64,000 nucleotides of DNA from Mariannaea sp. PMI_226 (GCA_024336345.1 JANFOG010000009.1:1426001-1490000), one strand, 5' to 3'; positions 1 to 13,048 are shown, counted from the first letter of the stretch. Notes: generated from the letters alone by a model not told the origin. A program made the numbers and translations.

Positions 1-566
1 GTCAATGGAATTGGAGAATGTGTATGGTTTGCTCAGGATTTACATCCATCTGGTCTAGGGTAGTTTAGGCTGGGTATGTTATTACGTATTGCAATTCCAA
101 CTGATAGATATCCTTCATCCATTCGACTGAACATGTTGGCTGATATAGCTAGCTTAATCTTGACTTAATATGATTACTACTGCTCCCATGGTCTTGAGGC
201 ATGTCTATTTCCATCAATCACATGCATCGTATACACTACAAGACTGTTATTCTCCCCTTAAATGCGACACAAGGCTTCAAATATATTTGGTGATCTCTTC
301 AGGGTTGCGAAGTATTAGCTATTTCTACGCTTTTGATCGTTAGAGTTGATTTAGGCTCAAAGGATAGGCTTATTACTCCGCATTCAATTTCATGTTCAAT
401 ATCAACCTCACGAATGACAATAACTATTACGTGAATGTGACATGGTTAACTCTAAGTAGCAATTTTAAAAATTATCAAACATCCCGCTGTATGTGTGTTG
501 GTTAAATAAATAGCAAGCCTGTAAAACAAGAGACATGAGAAACTTTTGAGTAAGATGGCCGTTAAC
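1..566. other. Intergenic stretch, nothing recognised
   Basis: AT-rich sequence without a convincing coding frame. It is the 3' flank of the minus-strand amine oxidase gene. Confidence 0.5.
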
Positions 567-2085
567 TCATAGTTTGGCTCGAGGGTTGCTGTTCTTGATA
601 GCTTCCGCAACCTCCTTCGCGCCAACCTCACCAGACGCGAGAGCACCTTCCATATAACCCTTCCAACAAGGAGCAAACTCAGTACCAACAAAGTGCAGGT
701 TTCCGGTTGGCTTTCCATACACGGAAGCGTACTTAGTGAGATGTCCAAGCTTGGTGATTGGGACCAAAGCTCCCCTGCTGAAGGTCTCACCCTTCCAAAT
801 CATCTCGAAGAACTCAATCGGCTTGTAGAGCTCAGAGTCGTAACCGACATTGAAGACGGTAGCAAGCTGGTTCAAAACGACCGATCGTCGCTCATGTGGG
901 GGAAGTTTGGACCACGCGTAGCCCTTGTCACCTTGCACGAACAAGGTCATCGCAAAGAACCCCTTCTCATCAACACTGGTGTCGCGAGCAAGGGCAACAG
1001 GTCCCCCCTCGTAACTCATGAAGAAGCCGTTGAATCCGAGGTCTCTCCACCAAGGCTTATCCCAAGCAATGATGACTTTGTTATAGTTACCCAGTATAGT
1101 GGAATCAGCAACGGTTCTCAGAGCTTCAGGGAGGGGGGGCGAGAAGTTGAGCTCTTTCCACATGGTGCTAGGAACCGACATGATGCACTTTCGTGCGCTG
1201 AAGGACTTTCCAGTTGTGGTGAGAACGTTTACATGGGTGCCGAGGTCTTCGATGGACGCGACGGGGTTGCCGAGATGAATGTGTTGAGCGCCAATCAGCT
1301 TAGCAATGCCCTTTGCAACAGTTTGAGTGCCTAAATGAAGTCAATAAATGCCTGCTTTTTATGTATCTCAGAATTGTGTCTCAACGCACCACCATGGAGG
1401 CGCATGTAGTTGCCACCAGTCTCGTCGTCACCTCGGACAGACAGAAGGCCAGTGTTGCGTCGGCAGTAGTCGATAAAAAAGGCAGCAGACTGCTCAGTGG
1501 ATTCAACACCGTGCATGGCTTTTGTCCAGAGGTTCACCATCTTGAGGGTTTCAGGGCATGCCCCTAGATTGCGGACATATTGATCAAGCGTCACATTGTC
1601 ATCCTCAACCTTGGGTGGGCCAGGTTTCAATGATTCAGCCTGGACATGGTCGCGAATGAACTCAAGGTTTTTCTTGGCATCGGCTGAGAACTATGATCGC
1701 ATAAATGTCAGCATAATAGTTACCAATTGTGCTGAATGGTGCTCTGTTGTATATGCCTTACCTCTGGAGTGATGCCGAAAGGATACTCAATCCTTTCTTG
1801 AGGGTTAAGTTGCATGATTGCAGTGCCCGTGAGACGTTGGACCGTGTTGGCCTCGCTCATGTTGAACTGCTTCGCATATGACCAGATTCTGGGCTGCTTG
1901 GAGGGGTTGATCCATGCAGCACCTAGATCGGCCACGCCTCGGTTGGAGGCCAGAGGAACACTCCATGACTTGCCTCCGACACGATCGCGGGCTTCGACCA
2001 CGACCACGGACAGGCCTTCTTGTTGGGCGGAGTACGCAGCTTGCAAGCCGCTGAAGCCTGCACCGATGACAATAACGTCGAACAT
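567..2085 (-). CDS. Flavin-containing amine oxidase, MAO-N type, peroxisomal
   Basis: FAD-dependent oxidation of primary amines to aldehydes, with release of ammonia and H2O2, is the expected reaction. Model: exons 1762-2085, 1390-1690 and 567-1330 (minus strand), 462 aa; frame kept across introns of 71 and 59 nt. The start is the ATG directly before the Rossmann strand. Seen: the dinucleotide motif GAGFSG at residues 8-13, the EARDRVGG segment that follows it, and the C-terminal FAD-contact region GTEFAPCWKGYMEGALASGE. This order is typical of monoamine oxidases, and fungal MAO-N is the closest family known to me. The last three residues are AKL, a peroxisomal PTS1-type tail, as expected for an H2O2-producing oxidase. 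Substrate cannot be read from sequence. The neighbouring transporter and the CYP504 P450 suggest aromatic amines (inference). Confidence 0.88.
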
Positions 2086-4000
2086 GGCGAGTAATAATAC
2101 GAGGATTAGGACAAAATGGAAGAAACAAACAATGTGATTGCAGATTGCCCGTCGAAACTGAGGAGGAATTGGGCAGATATTTGAATGCACGGGAAGCTTT
2201 CCGAGGTGCTCAGAATAATTACCAAATCGGTCCTGGCTCGATGCATGAGAGTAAGCAACATGATCTGGCAGTGTGCGATAATTCCAGACCATCTCTCCTT
2301 ACCCCACAATGTGGCAACGTACAGTCAACGCATTTTTGTCACAAGATCGTGGTTCTCATGTAATTTTCCAATTCAGGGCTAGGCTTCAGGATGATTGCCG
2401 CGAGCTATGCAGCCATCCCACCTCTCGGGTTCCTATTCCGACGTTAGCGACGCCACTAACTCGTTGGCCAGCAGATCCATCTGTGGAGGTCGATTATGGG
2501 GCCAACCCCTCTTAACTAAGGTTATCTCGTTCGAGTATACGTAAAGAGAGCCTCATCCTTCAGGGCCAGATTCCAGTCTCTGTTGTAGGATAAACGGATT
2601 CTTGATGGAAAGCCATGGTTTTCCCTGAGCATGGCTCCCCCCCTCCCCCCTCCCCAAGAAACGCTTCTTGCCCGCCTATTCTGAACCACTTAGTCGTTAG
2701 AAGTTTAGGAACGCACTGTTTGATCAAGTCTCGCTTGGAAGGACGGCCTGGGCGTCTGACTTATCATGAGAGTGCCGTCGCTTCTTGACTTTCTTTGGGT
2801 TTACGATCTAGTTTGCTTCGTTAGTTTTGTATATGACGGGTACCTGCAGATCACCCTTGTCCCTGTGCTAGCGGAGAATTTCTCGCACGATTTGGGCCAG
2901 ACAGGTCTCAGGCCATGTTTGTGAACTAACATCTAAGCTCGTCCTGCCATACTTTGTTGATCTTGGTGAAGATGTCACGCATCCAATCATGCCGTTTCTC
3001 AAAGACACTCTTCTTACCCTTTATATCATAAATAAATGAAGTTTGCAAGCTTGAGGACAACGTAAAGAATAATGCGAAATACAGGAGTCTCCATTGGCGG
3101 TTAGGCACTTGCATCAGTGGCGCTCGGATTTGGCCTCTCCATAAGAATGGGCAATTATTTAGCAATGGACGATTCTGGAACCACGAATATGGCTTCTACT
3201 TGTGTTGTTACATCGGTTCCTCTACCAAGGACTGTGTTGCCGAATAACAGTCGCACACTAATCCCTGGGGTAGTTTGAGCCTGTTGACAGCACTAGCGGA
3301 GATAAAATGGAACCATAAATAGTCAATTGAGTAACTGTGTGGTTAAGAATAATTAATGATATATAGATACAGCAAAGCTGGTGTTCCCAACCACTTAGAG
3401 GGTCGAATTCCCCGTTCCAAGGGGGGCCTTGTGGATATGTGGCTGAGGCGATTTAGCACACAAGACGGGAAAAGCACAGGATTCTCGGAGAATTTGAGTT
3501 AGGAACAATGAGAGAAGCTACTACAAGTTAGTCCGCGGCCGGGTGACGACCATTGAATCGTGCTCTTGATTAATTTCCGGCTATCTAAACTAATGTCTGT
3601 TTTATAAATACAACTCATCAAATAGACTGGTCGGAAGCACAAAACTAGGTCAGAAAACAGTGTGGGAGATCATTCAAATATCACGATTAGAAATCCTACG
3701 CCCATTTACGCGATAATATCAGTAAAGCTCATATTTTTTGTATTAGTTATGTGATGTGGAGATGTATATGCGCCATCTATGAACTTCTTGGCTATGGGTG
3801 TCAACTGTCCAATTTATATCATTTTAAAATCCCAATATCAGATTCTTTATGTTACAGGCAATATTGCTGTCGCACCCCAAAATCTGACAGTAATGCCCTT
3901 CAGTACCAATATATTTAATGCTGTAATATGCTCAATTGCGCCGGTGGATATGATGTGTTAAAAACCAGTCTAAATCAAATCTATGCGGAGATTGTTTTCT
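2086..4000. other. Intergenic stretch between amine oxidase and MFS gene
   Basis: Upstream region of the amine oxidase and downstream region of the MFS gene. Scattered GATA/TATC tetramers lie within 450 bases of the amine oxidase start, compatible with nitrogen control by a GATA factor but not diagnostic. Only short frames without protein-like features are present. Confidence 0.4.
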
Positions 4001-5555
4001 TTAAAATACCACATTAAGCTTCCAGCCCTTGCGGTAAACTCTAGAGGCCAGAATGAAGCTGGTGCCTGCTAAGCAGAAAACACCTGCAAAGATCTTGGCT
4101 TTTGTCAAACCATTATGTTGGTCGATGATGGCACCGTTGATGGGGTTGGTGGTCAAGCCAGGAATGGAGGAGATAAAGAAGACGATACCAGTACGGAAGC
4201 CGATTTCGGGGAGAGGGGAGATTTGAGACACCAGAGGGGCGATGAGAGAGACGTATGCGCCAGAGCAGAAGCCAAAAAGAGCTGCAAAAGCAATGATTCC
4301 AGCGTTGCTGCTCTCGGGAATCCAGAGGGCAAGAATCCAGAGACCTGTGAGGTAACCGACGACAATGAAGATGTTGTATTTGCCAATCTTGTCGCCCAGG
4401 ATACCAGAGAGAACACGTCCGAACAAACTGGCAGCGTTGAGAATGGGAATGAGATACTGGACAAGGTTGGGATCCATGCCCACCCTGAGAGCCTGAACGG
4501 GGAGGTAGTCAATGGGGACGTAGATGCCGTATGTGAACAAGAAGAAACCGGCAATAAGGAGAACAAACTCGGGCTCGCGGAAAGGCTTAACGAACTGATT
4601 ACGATCGAAAGGCTTAGGTGTGAGAGCGTGACGGGGGCGGACAGTCAGGTTGGCGATGATGAGGAGGCCAAGGATGAGAAAGGCGCAGATTCGCATGGCC
4701 CAAGGGAAGCCGTTCTGGCGAATCAGGCGAGTCACCATGATGGGGAAGATGACACCTCCCAAACTAGAGCCAGTAGATACAATGCCGAAGGCGGCGCCGC
4801 GCTTCTTATCGAACCAGCCGTGGACAGTGTTGAGGGCTGGACCAAAAATACATTAGCAAAACTCATTGGGCGCATACGAATTGAGGCATATCTTACCTGG
4901 TTGGAAGATGGCAGAAACGCCAATAGCCGAGCATACACCCTGGCCGAGAAGAATTTGGTAGTACTCCTTACCAAGGGAGGTCATCATGAGGCCGAAAACA
5001 TGAAGGAATGTGCCAGCCAGAATGAGATAACGAGGTCCGTATTTGTCGTATAGCACACCAAGAAAGGGACCCTGTTCCTGTTAGTTTGTTTTCGGTTTTT
5101 TACGCGGGGATGAAATGTTAACTACTCACCGTTGCTGTCATAAAGAAGATCTGAAGAGAGGGAATCCATGCAATGGTGCTAGGTGAGTACGTATTGAGAA
5201 GAACTTCCTGGTAGTATTCCTGGAAAGCTCCGACGCCTAAGAGATAAGTTGTTAGAATATCGAATAGCTTCAGTGAAAAAGAGAGCTAGGGGTGTTCCAA
5301 CATACTATTGATCCAGCCAAAACTGCAAAATGATGTGCACCATACTCCTAGCACAACTAGCCAAGCTGTGAGTCCACCATCGGGAGCGTCACTCTGGTAC
5401 ACGGCTGGAGGGGGAGCGGCCTCTTCCAAGTCGGTGCCTTCACGAGACGACGGCTTTTCGCTGAAATCGGTATTGAGGTCTTGTGCTGCAGGTTGGAGGG
5501 TGATTTCAGTCATCTGCGAGGCCGCAGACGACTCTAATTGCTCTGGTTTCGACAT
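4001..5555 (-). CDS. MFS transporter, monocarboxylate-transporter-like (MCH family)
   Basis: A plasma-membrane carrier of the major facilitator superfamily, in the fungal group resembling animal monocarboxylate transporters. Exons on the minus strand: 5306-5555, 5130-5236, 4897-5071 and 4001-4836; 455 aa, all junctions in phase. A soluble acidic N-terminus of about 60 residues precedes the DGGLTAWLVVLGVW motif, the usual DGG(Y/L)-W entry into helix 1 of this group. Then come hydrophobic helices, the inter-helix loop GVLYDKYGPRYL after helix 2, and HGWFDKKRGAAFG before helix 5. Length matches the family (about 450 aa). Members carry monocarboxylates, riboflavin or unknown compounds, so substrate is open. 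The amine oxidase lies next to it on the same strand. I am sure of the family and unsure of the substrate. Confidence 0.88.
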
Positions 5556-7029
5556 GGTGTATCTAAGTCCCAAGGGTCCAGTAGTAAGGGTGATCCTGGT
5601 AATGTGTCGATGAGAAGGTGCCTTCTCGAACTGGGTTTGATGCCAAAGAAGTCGAGTAAATAAAAATCTTGAAGGAGAGACTACGAAGTTATAATAAACG
5701 ACCTAGTCACAAAGCTATTCGGATGGCATAGCAGGATTGCCAAGCAAAGATTTAGCCAACTCCGAAAGGCGATGAAAAGGCGAAGAGAAGAAGGAATCAA
5801 GAATTCGGCTCCGAGCCAACAAATTCGAGAAATACCCCGACGAGAACCTGTATTATTAAAAGGCCCCCTTCGGACTTACAGCACTGCTACATTTTTCTCA
5901 GGGGAGGTGTGGGCTCTATCTCGGTCGCGGCGCATGTTCGTGCACCGGCGCCGAACAGACCAAACAGAGCATCACGAACAACCCACTTGTGGAGCTCTCT
6001 CAATGTGAAAGAAAAATCTGTTACGTTGACCTTAGAGCCGCTAACCCCATGACCTGACTAGAACTCTCATCCGTGTTCAGTAGTTACTGATTAACTGATT
6101 AAATGGGTTCTCGAATCACTCTGGAGGCAAAAGCCCGTGGGATGAGATGGAACAACGGGCTTTTACGATGGAGCCCGGGCATTTGGTTCAGCCGCCCGCT
6201 CGGCTGTAGCCGTAATGGAAGCCAGGTAAGCCCGGGGATGTCACTGAACGTCTGTTCGCCGGGGGGTTGCAATGGCGCTTTGTTTCGAAGGAATTGAGGC
6301 GATCGATTGGGCGGACAGGGCTACTGTCGGCTGATGTGACGCAGTTGTGCATAAACCAAGAGTCATACCGTGCCGTAGCGTTGCGCCTAAACATTGGACG
6401 CTTTTTTTTCTTCGTCTTTTTTCCAGATCTAGTAAGAGACAGCATGCGGTCAGACACCTAAAGACAACAGCCCGGACATAACTGTTTCGTTTGGTAGTCT
6501 ACGCTGTGGGTGTTGTCCGTGTTCACAATACTTCAACTCGAGAGTTTCAGGAGGCAATATTTACAGACCAACGATGTCTGCATCGACAGGCACGTTGAAA
6601 ACCAAATCAAATCTCAGATTTTGCAATTATCAGATCTGGAACCATTCACCCTTTATTGCGAGCCTCGTAACCAAGTTGCGACTAGCGGGACCCCGTTCTG
6701 ACAAATGATGAGATGAGGCTGCCTCGCCGCCTCCACGTGGACTCCGCTCGTGGTCGTCCTGATTCCTAAGCCCGAGAGCGAGACCCGAACTAGCTTGGTT
6801 CTTAATAATTGAAAAGTCTCGGCTCGGTTGCTGCGGATGCGCCGACACCGAACAACACTCTCTTCAGCTTTCAATACCTGGGCTCGTCCGCAGGGCACCG
6901 AGAGGGCACACGACCGAGATCTCGATATCCCGTTTCTTCGGGACCACAGCCATCTTACCAAGCCGGCCCCCTCCCCCGCCTCCCTCCCTTGCCCGCGCCG
7001 GTTGGCGTTTTGGAAGGGGAAAAAAAAAG
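5556..7029. other. Divergent promoter region between MFS gene and Zn2Cys6 regulator
   Basis: The transporter (minus) and the regulator (plus) start at opposite ends, so the 1.47 kb holds both promoters. It contains the perfect hairpin annotated separately. A C/T-rich segment and an A9 run stand directly before the regulator ATG. Confidence 0.5.
6129..6164. repeat. Perfect inverted repeat (10-bp arms, 16-nt loop)
   Basis: AAAAGCCCGT at 6129-6138 is the exact reverse complement of ACGGGCTTTT at 6155-6164. It lies in the divergent promoter region between the transporter and the Zn2Cys6 regulator. It could be a protein-binding site or simply a hairpin; no function is assigned. Confidence 0.7.
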
Positions 7030-9149
7030 ATGTCCAATCATTCGCGCTCTCCACTACCTGCTCGCAAGGTAGAGCGGTCTTGTCTGGTATGCCATCGTCG
7101 AAAGGTTCGCTGCGATAAGCAATCGCCATGTTCACAATGTGCCCGCGGCGGGTATTCATGCTTTTATCCTCAAGCTGGGCCGCCAGCCCGTCGTGTCCGG
7201 AAGACGACCATGACGGACGTGGCCAGCCGGATTACTGAACTGGAGAAGACATTGATCGCCGTGTCTCGGGAACATGATGTTCAGTTGAGAAGCACGGCAT
7301 CACCCTCCACACCCTCCCAATCGTCTGCCCCGCCGACTGATCCAGAATTTGATGATAAGAGCCAGAATCAAGAAGGGATCCTTTTCAAGAAAGGATCAAC
7401 CAGCCAATATTTCAATGAAGTATTGCTCTCTCATGTGATTGAACACGTATGTCTTCGGATCGTAAAGTGAATAAAATATCCGTTGAAAAAATTGCTAATA
7501 CAAGGCTTAGGAACATGACGTTCGGTCAGTGCTTTCAACCCCAAAGAGCCGTTCGTCACAAATGCCAGCTTCGTCGCCTTTCAGCGTCGCGGGTATCTTA
7601 TCCGCTCGGTGCCTCGATGAGCCATTGACCAATTATCTGCCATCCAAGACAACCGCTATGAAGCTCTGGGGAGCATATCTAGAGGCGGTAGACTCGAGCT
7701 CCAAAGTCCTACATATTCCCACTGATGAGATTACCATATTTACCGCCATTGATGACCCAAGTAGGGCGTCGACAGAGACGCTAGCTTTGTGCTTTTCCAT
7801 ATACTTCGCGGGGACTCTTGCATTAGACTCCGCGGACATGTTGGGTCTGCCCAAAGATCAGTTTTACGAAACCCTTCACCGATTCAAGCATGGTTTAGAG
7901 CAGGCATTCGCCCTTGCTGAGTTTCTCGAAAACCCAACCGTGGTTTTACTTCAAGCTTTAGCAATATATCTGGTACGTGACAATTACCAATAAGAACAAA
8001 GCAATGAATGATACATGCCAGGATGCTAACGGCGATATCGCACAGGTCGCCCTGCGGGTAAACAATACTGGTCGAGGTATCTGGACACTAAATGGTCTTG
8101 CAATCCGAGCGGCACAGTCAATCGGGCTGCATAGAGACGGAAGAGTGCTTAATCTTTCCCCTTTCGAGGCAGAGATACGACGTCGGCTCTGGTGGCGACT
8201 GCTTTCGCTCGATGGCAGAGCAGCTGAAGACTATGGTCTTCAGAACATATCGGACCACAACTTGATCAGCGGAGTTGATCTACGTGGAGTCGACCTGCCT
8301 CTGAATATCGAAGACACCGACATCTACCCCGAAATTAAGGAATTACCCCCTGCGCGCCCCGGATATACTCGGATGACCGTCCCGCTTGTCAGCATCGAGG
8401 TTGCGCGAGCTTGGAGTCAGATACTGAACGCCGCGTCTCCCACCGGCGCTGCGCGCGAAGTGTTTCGAAAGAGAGTGGTGAAAGAGGCCATGAGCAAAAT
8501 GGCTGATATTCTCGCACGATGCAATACCGTTCTACCACAGCAACGCATGGCTGCTGGCGTTTCTAGGTTCGTCCTTCGAAAGCTCGACGTAGTATCGCGG
8601 CAGAGAGATGCGTTGAACCACGTCAGCAGTGACAACTCCCAGACCATGGCATCGGAAGAATACTTCCTTGAAGCAGTGTCTATATTGGAAGAAGCTGACC
8701 AGCTCTGGTCGGATGAGCTTCTACGACCATATCGCTGGTCAATGCACGCATATCGGCAGTTTCAGATGATGCTTTACATTGTCTGGTACTTATGTATGTG
8801 CCCGCATAGTCCTCATTCAGATCGGGCACTTCGCGCAGTGCAATCCCACGTATCCCAGAGCCAAAAGCTAGATGACGGCGCCCCTCATGAATCCAAATGG
8901 GTCGTTATCTTAGCTCTCCAGGCAAAAGCAACAGCCATGGTTGAGCAGGCCAAGAAGATGAGCGATCTTCCACCAAATGGAGCTCCACCGACGCCACAGG
9001 ACGCCGACGATGGTATGGGCCTCGTTGTCTGGAACAGAGGTGCTGATGGGAACGGAGAACAAGATGGTCATGTTCCTCAGGGACTTCTTGACTGGAGAAC
9101 GCTATTGCAAGACTTCCAGCTGGATCCCAGCAATCTATCAATAGTTTGA
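7030..9149 (+). CDS. Zn2Cys6 fungal-specific transcription factor
   Basis: Predicted DNA-binding regulator, 660 aa, from exons 7030-7446, 7511-7972 and 8046-9149; every exon is a multiple of three. The binuclear zinc cluster is at residues 18-44, cysteines 18, 21, 28, 34, 37 and 44 (CX2CX6CX5CX2CX6C), with the basic HRRKVR stretch between Cys2 and Cys3. A short linker and heptad-like segment follow (ITELEKTLIAVSREHDV). The second and third exons hold the fungal regulatory domain: LQALAIYLVALRV, then GIWTLNGLAIRAAQSIGLHR, and RRRLWWRLLSLDGRAAEDYG. The third-exon acceptor was chosen at 8046 because it restores the usual continuity of that domain; an acceptor at about 8022 would add eight residues. 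Its target is unknown. The shared promoter region with the MFS gene makes that gene a candidate (inference). Confidence 0.85.
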
Positions 9150-9331
9150 ATGTGGCACCTTCAGTTCACGTTCATCCAGCGTGTTTGATGATTTATGATA
9201 ACAGAGAAAACGAAAGAATTTAACAGGACAACATAAACTAGGGAGCTCACAGAAGTTCTAGACAATACCAAATATGAATCATAATATAATTAGATTACTA
9301 CATCACTATGCCCCTAACAAGAATAACATAG

Positions 9332-11761
9332 CTAAAACCCGAAGTAATCGTAGTCTCTCAGAATATCTCCTAACTCTGGTATCTGTAAAAGTCGGGTATC
9401 ATCAAGATATGGTGCGTCTTGATCGAGATCAAATTCAGAGTCTATTGGTGCATCAAGATCAAAGTTGGGAGGTCCTGGAACTGGGGGAAATAGTTCCATA
9501 TCAGCCTCATTATTTGGCTTATTCACGTTGGCGTAATTGGTTTGTGTTGTGGTTGGCTGATGGGAATCGGGGTAAGCAACCTGAGTGACCTCTGGTATAC
9601 TTCCTGTATTTTCTGAAACTTGTAGGGCCGAATGACAAGACCCGATGCTTGCCTCAGATTCTAGATTAGTTTTAGCCTTGCTGCCCGAGTTCGAGCCGTT
9701 GTCTTTTGAAAGACTGAGGGAGCCACGATGCACAGAAGGGCCAGGATCTGTTGCATTTGCTGGGAATTGTCTGGAGTTCTGGGTTTGTGATTGAAGATTC
9801 CGAACGACATCCTGGATACCTTGCAACTTATCCCCAAGCCTCCGAGTGATGGGTGATTGGGTGGATAATTGCTGCACGAGCTCAATCGCTTCGATCACAT
9901 CTCCTAGACAAGACACCGTTTGTGTAACCCCCGGACAGCACATGACAAGGAGCAGAGATGACAGGGCCGTCTCCAGGAAATGGTTAAATGTTTTGTGCTG
10001 GGTGTGATAAATAGTTGTTTCTCGAGCCAAGTCGATGAGAATGCGGAGTGTATCCTGAGCAATCTGACCCATGATGTTTGCGCTTGAGGGACTAAAATTA
10101 TTCCGCTCAGCTTGCACTGCCAACTTTCGATAGATCAATGTGCGCATCTGGTTCGCTCGGAGATAAAGCACAAGCCGCATTTTGTACTCTCCGCGACTCT
10201 CCTTTGACTCATCGAGTTTGTCACCAACGCCTCTAAACTGGAGTTGGGACGGGAGGTTGCGCTGCCATTGAACGACTCGGAAGTTGAGAAAGTCCCTTGT
10301 CGACTCCGAGACGGTAGGTTGCTTAATGGACGCGTCGAGAACCGATCTTCGGACTTCGGACGCTATGTTGCAATAGGCAACCATGTTTTTCAGGTATGAA
10401 CTCGACAGAGAATCTTCCTGTGTTTTCTTGTATTAGCAAACTTCTTCTCCAGTAGCAAGCATCAATGCGGTTTGTTGATGGGTGTCTTACAATGAAACCT
10501 GGGTGTTGGGTGATATCTGAATCCTGAACTGCAAATGGCATCCCGGTACCAAAGCTCCATCGCCGGTCAAGTGTGTACACTGTCCAGTACACCTTCTCGC
10601 CGATTTCCTTCAGCTGGCTAGATGGTTGAGCGTCCATTTCTTCCGAGTTGGTGCAGGTCAGTTCCTGGATCAGACGCATCACGACGCTTATTCCTCGCCA
10701 AGCCCGTATCTCTCTGTCAGAGAGAAAGAAGAATATGCTCTACCGGTGATGTTAGATAGTGTCATCATCATAAGGGTAGTAGGAGGGTGTTTCATTCATA
10801 CACATAGAATAATCACCGATAATTCGTCTTTATCTGCGCCATTCAACTGAGTTCTGCCTACTGCAGCAGTGAAGATCTCCTCGGCGGATGCATTGATGAT
10901 GTCAATGGCAGCGTGTTCTGCCAACATTGACACGATAGCATAGATGATAAGGGCTGTATCCTCGATCCGTTCACATCCATTCGTCCTCAGCACGTCGCTA
11001 CTCTGTTTAGACAGTTTGATTTTATGCTTCAGCTCGTTTATGTCAAGAAAAGGATACTGCAACCCAATTTCCTCTTCGTAGATAGAGAGCGCTTCTACCC
11101 AGTACTCGAGATCGAGCATGGCCAAAACGGCTCCAGGCTTCCCGCGACATTTGACGAGATCTCGTAATGTTTCAGAGCCGATTATATGTCTATGATGGCT
11201 TTGCCGGGGACCATTGCTTTGTTCCGGACTGAGGGCAACAAGGCGCCTTTCAGCAAGACGAATATAATAATCAGAGTTGCCCAATCTGTCTGACAGACTG
11301 GGGTTAGCAGCAGGTTCAGCCTGATGCCGCTTGGAGATCGACTCTGCCGAATGCCATTGGTCTTTCTCCGCGGCGACTTGGCCCTCTTCTGAGCTCTGCG
11401 TGCTGGTGCCGGTGCTGGGGAGGTGTCAGTGTACGCGCTCACTGAGAAGCGCATTCCGACGGGGGCTAGACTCACGAGAAGCGACGCGAGGCACGGAATC
11501 TGGTGGAGCGCAGGTACACGCATTCATGATCGCCTTCGCGGCATCCCTTGCATGGGTGCTCTCCGCTGCATTTTATTTTGCGGCGTTGGCACTTTTCGCT
11601 GACAAAGCCCCTGCGCGTCAGTACTGCGGCGTTTTGGCTGGGAAAAGGGGAGAATGAGTGGCAAGATAGGGGAGAAAGGTAGCATACCACGCGACGGGCG
11701 TATATGGAAACCGTCTTTTCCGCAAGTTGGCCATCTTTGGCTGGGCAACTTGAGTAGCCAT
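9332..11761 (-). CDS. Zn2Cys6 fungal-specific transcription factor (second, tail-to-tail)
   Basis: Regulator of 714 aa. Minus-strand exons: 11688-11761, 11476-11598, 10802-11414, 10491-10739 and 9332-10417. The first intron splits the third codon letter of the first cluster cysteine; joining gives cysteines 25, 28, 35, 41, 44 and 51 (CX2CX6CX5CX2CX6C, with CQRRKIKC). The donor at 10801 rather than the nearer GT at about 10816 gives the continuous helix VIILCSIFFFLSDREIRAWR. The fungal transcription-factor domain continues with GEKVYWTVYTLDRRWSFGTG. The C-terminus is acidic and Asn/Ser-rich, as in activation regions. It ends only 183 bases from the end of the plus-strand regulator, so the two genes converge. 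Target genes unknown. Confidence 0.82.
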
Positions 11762-12951
11762 GCTTGCAATTCGGAACTCGGAAAGTAATGAATCTTGCAG
11801 GTGCGTCGTTCAGTAAATTCCTGGCGATGACGAGCGGCTTCGGACCGGAGGGCGGTGGCGGAGGCAGACGTACGTACCCCGGATATTTCAAGTGCGGGGA
11901 AACTATTCCAGCCAGTGAATCTTTTGCCCTCATTGGTGACCAGAACGGCCTGGATTGCGGAGGCTGACTTTACGTAAAGGCAGCTTGGCTAGGCGCGGAA
12001 ATAATGAGCCAATCTGCGGGGGAGCATTTGCAAAGAGACCGGGAGTTGTAAGATGGTAAGTGGGTAAGTAATCGGGCATGGCGGTTTGGACGGGGAGATA
12101 TGCAGCATCGCTGCGGACAATTGGAAGCAGTATATTCCCGATTCGGGCTTCTGGCATACGCGTGCAGCGTGCAGGGGGCCAGTATAAGTAGCTGTGGAAA
12201 ATACCTCAGAGAGCTCGTGGTACAGAGGTTGTTGTTCGCTATTCTCTCGCTCACTAACTAGCTGACAGGCTTACGAGAAATCTGAACACCACCGTTTCAG
12301 TAGCCCAGGCCTCAAAGGCACGCACACACACGACAATCAGTCTGTCACAGCCAAAATCAATGAGCGCTTGAATATGAGGCTACTAATACCCCCAACTTTG
12401 ACTATCAGTTCCAAGTCGCCAGTCCTTCAATGGGTTGCGCATCCAAGTCTGCAATCGCCCATTTGTCCTACCCAAATAGCGATGCCCTAACAGGGTGGAT
12501 GCTGCATGTTCCTGTGCTTCTCATGGTTTTCTCCGTCACAATTGAGACATCTCTATGTTAATCGTATCTAGGCAGACCGGTTTCATCTAGATCTCCATCG
12601 GCTGGATGAAATATCCGAAGACCCGGGTCAATGGCCTTGTTCGTCTGTCTTTCCGGTTTTTTTTTTTTTATGAAAAAAATCGAATCTCACAGTTGCATAT
12701 CCCGGCTGATTGGGAAGCATGAGATCAACTCGACCACCGGCGGTAGGCTCAAAAGGATTCCTCATTCTTTTGGGGTAAGTGGCATTAATTCAACATTGGA
12801 TGATACGAAATGATTTGCATAATGAGACATGACCCGCCGATACAATCGTGGGAGGGACGGATACTGGTACCACCATAGCTCACCTCACGTAACCCAGAAC
12901 AACGATTGATGGAGTCAATCTGTGCGAGGTCATCTCCATCAAATTCGGTTG
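11762..12951. other. Intergenic stretch upstream of second regulator
   Basis: Promoter side of the minus-strand Zn2Cys6 gene, followed by sequence without a credible gene up to the tRNA. It contains a T10 run and short CA repeats. Confidence 0.4.
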
Positions 12952-13048
12952 GCTTCCATAGCTCAGTTGGTCAGAGCTTCGTACTAATAATTACTCCAAG
13001 TAATCGTTGGTGATGCGGAGGTCGCAGGTTCAAGCCCTGCTGGGAGCA
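12952..13048 (+). tRNA. tRNA-Ile (AAU anticodon) with intron
   Basis: A full cloverleaf can be folded. Acceptor arms are GCTTCCA / TGGGAGC (one G-U pair), the D arm is GCTC/GAGC, and the anticodon stem is TCGTA / TGCGG. The T arm is GCAGG/CCTGC around TTCAAGC, and the discriminator base is A. Anticodon AAT sits at 12986-12988. After base 37 there are 23 extra nucleotides (12990-13012) before A38, the canonical position of nuclear tRNA introns. Box A (TAGCTCAGTTGG) and box B (GGTTCAAGCC) are intact. Without the intron the RNA is 74 nt before CCA addition. The intron edges are ambiguous by one base because A flanks both sides. Confidence 0.88.

Noticed and set aside
2926..3165. 79-codon minus-strand frame with a hydrophobic stretch
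   Set aside because: Too short, no homology recognised, no supporting signals.
4115..5053. 312-codon open frame on the plus strand across the MFS gene
   Set aside because: It is antisense to well-supported exons and introns of the transporter, has extreme acidic composition and no motif.
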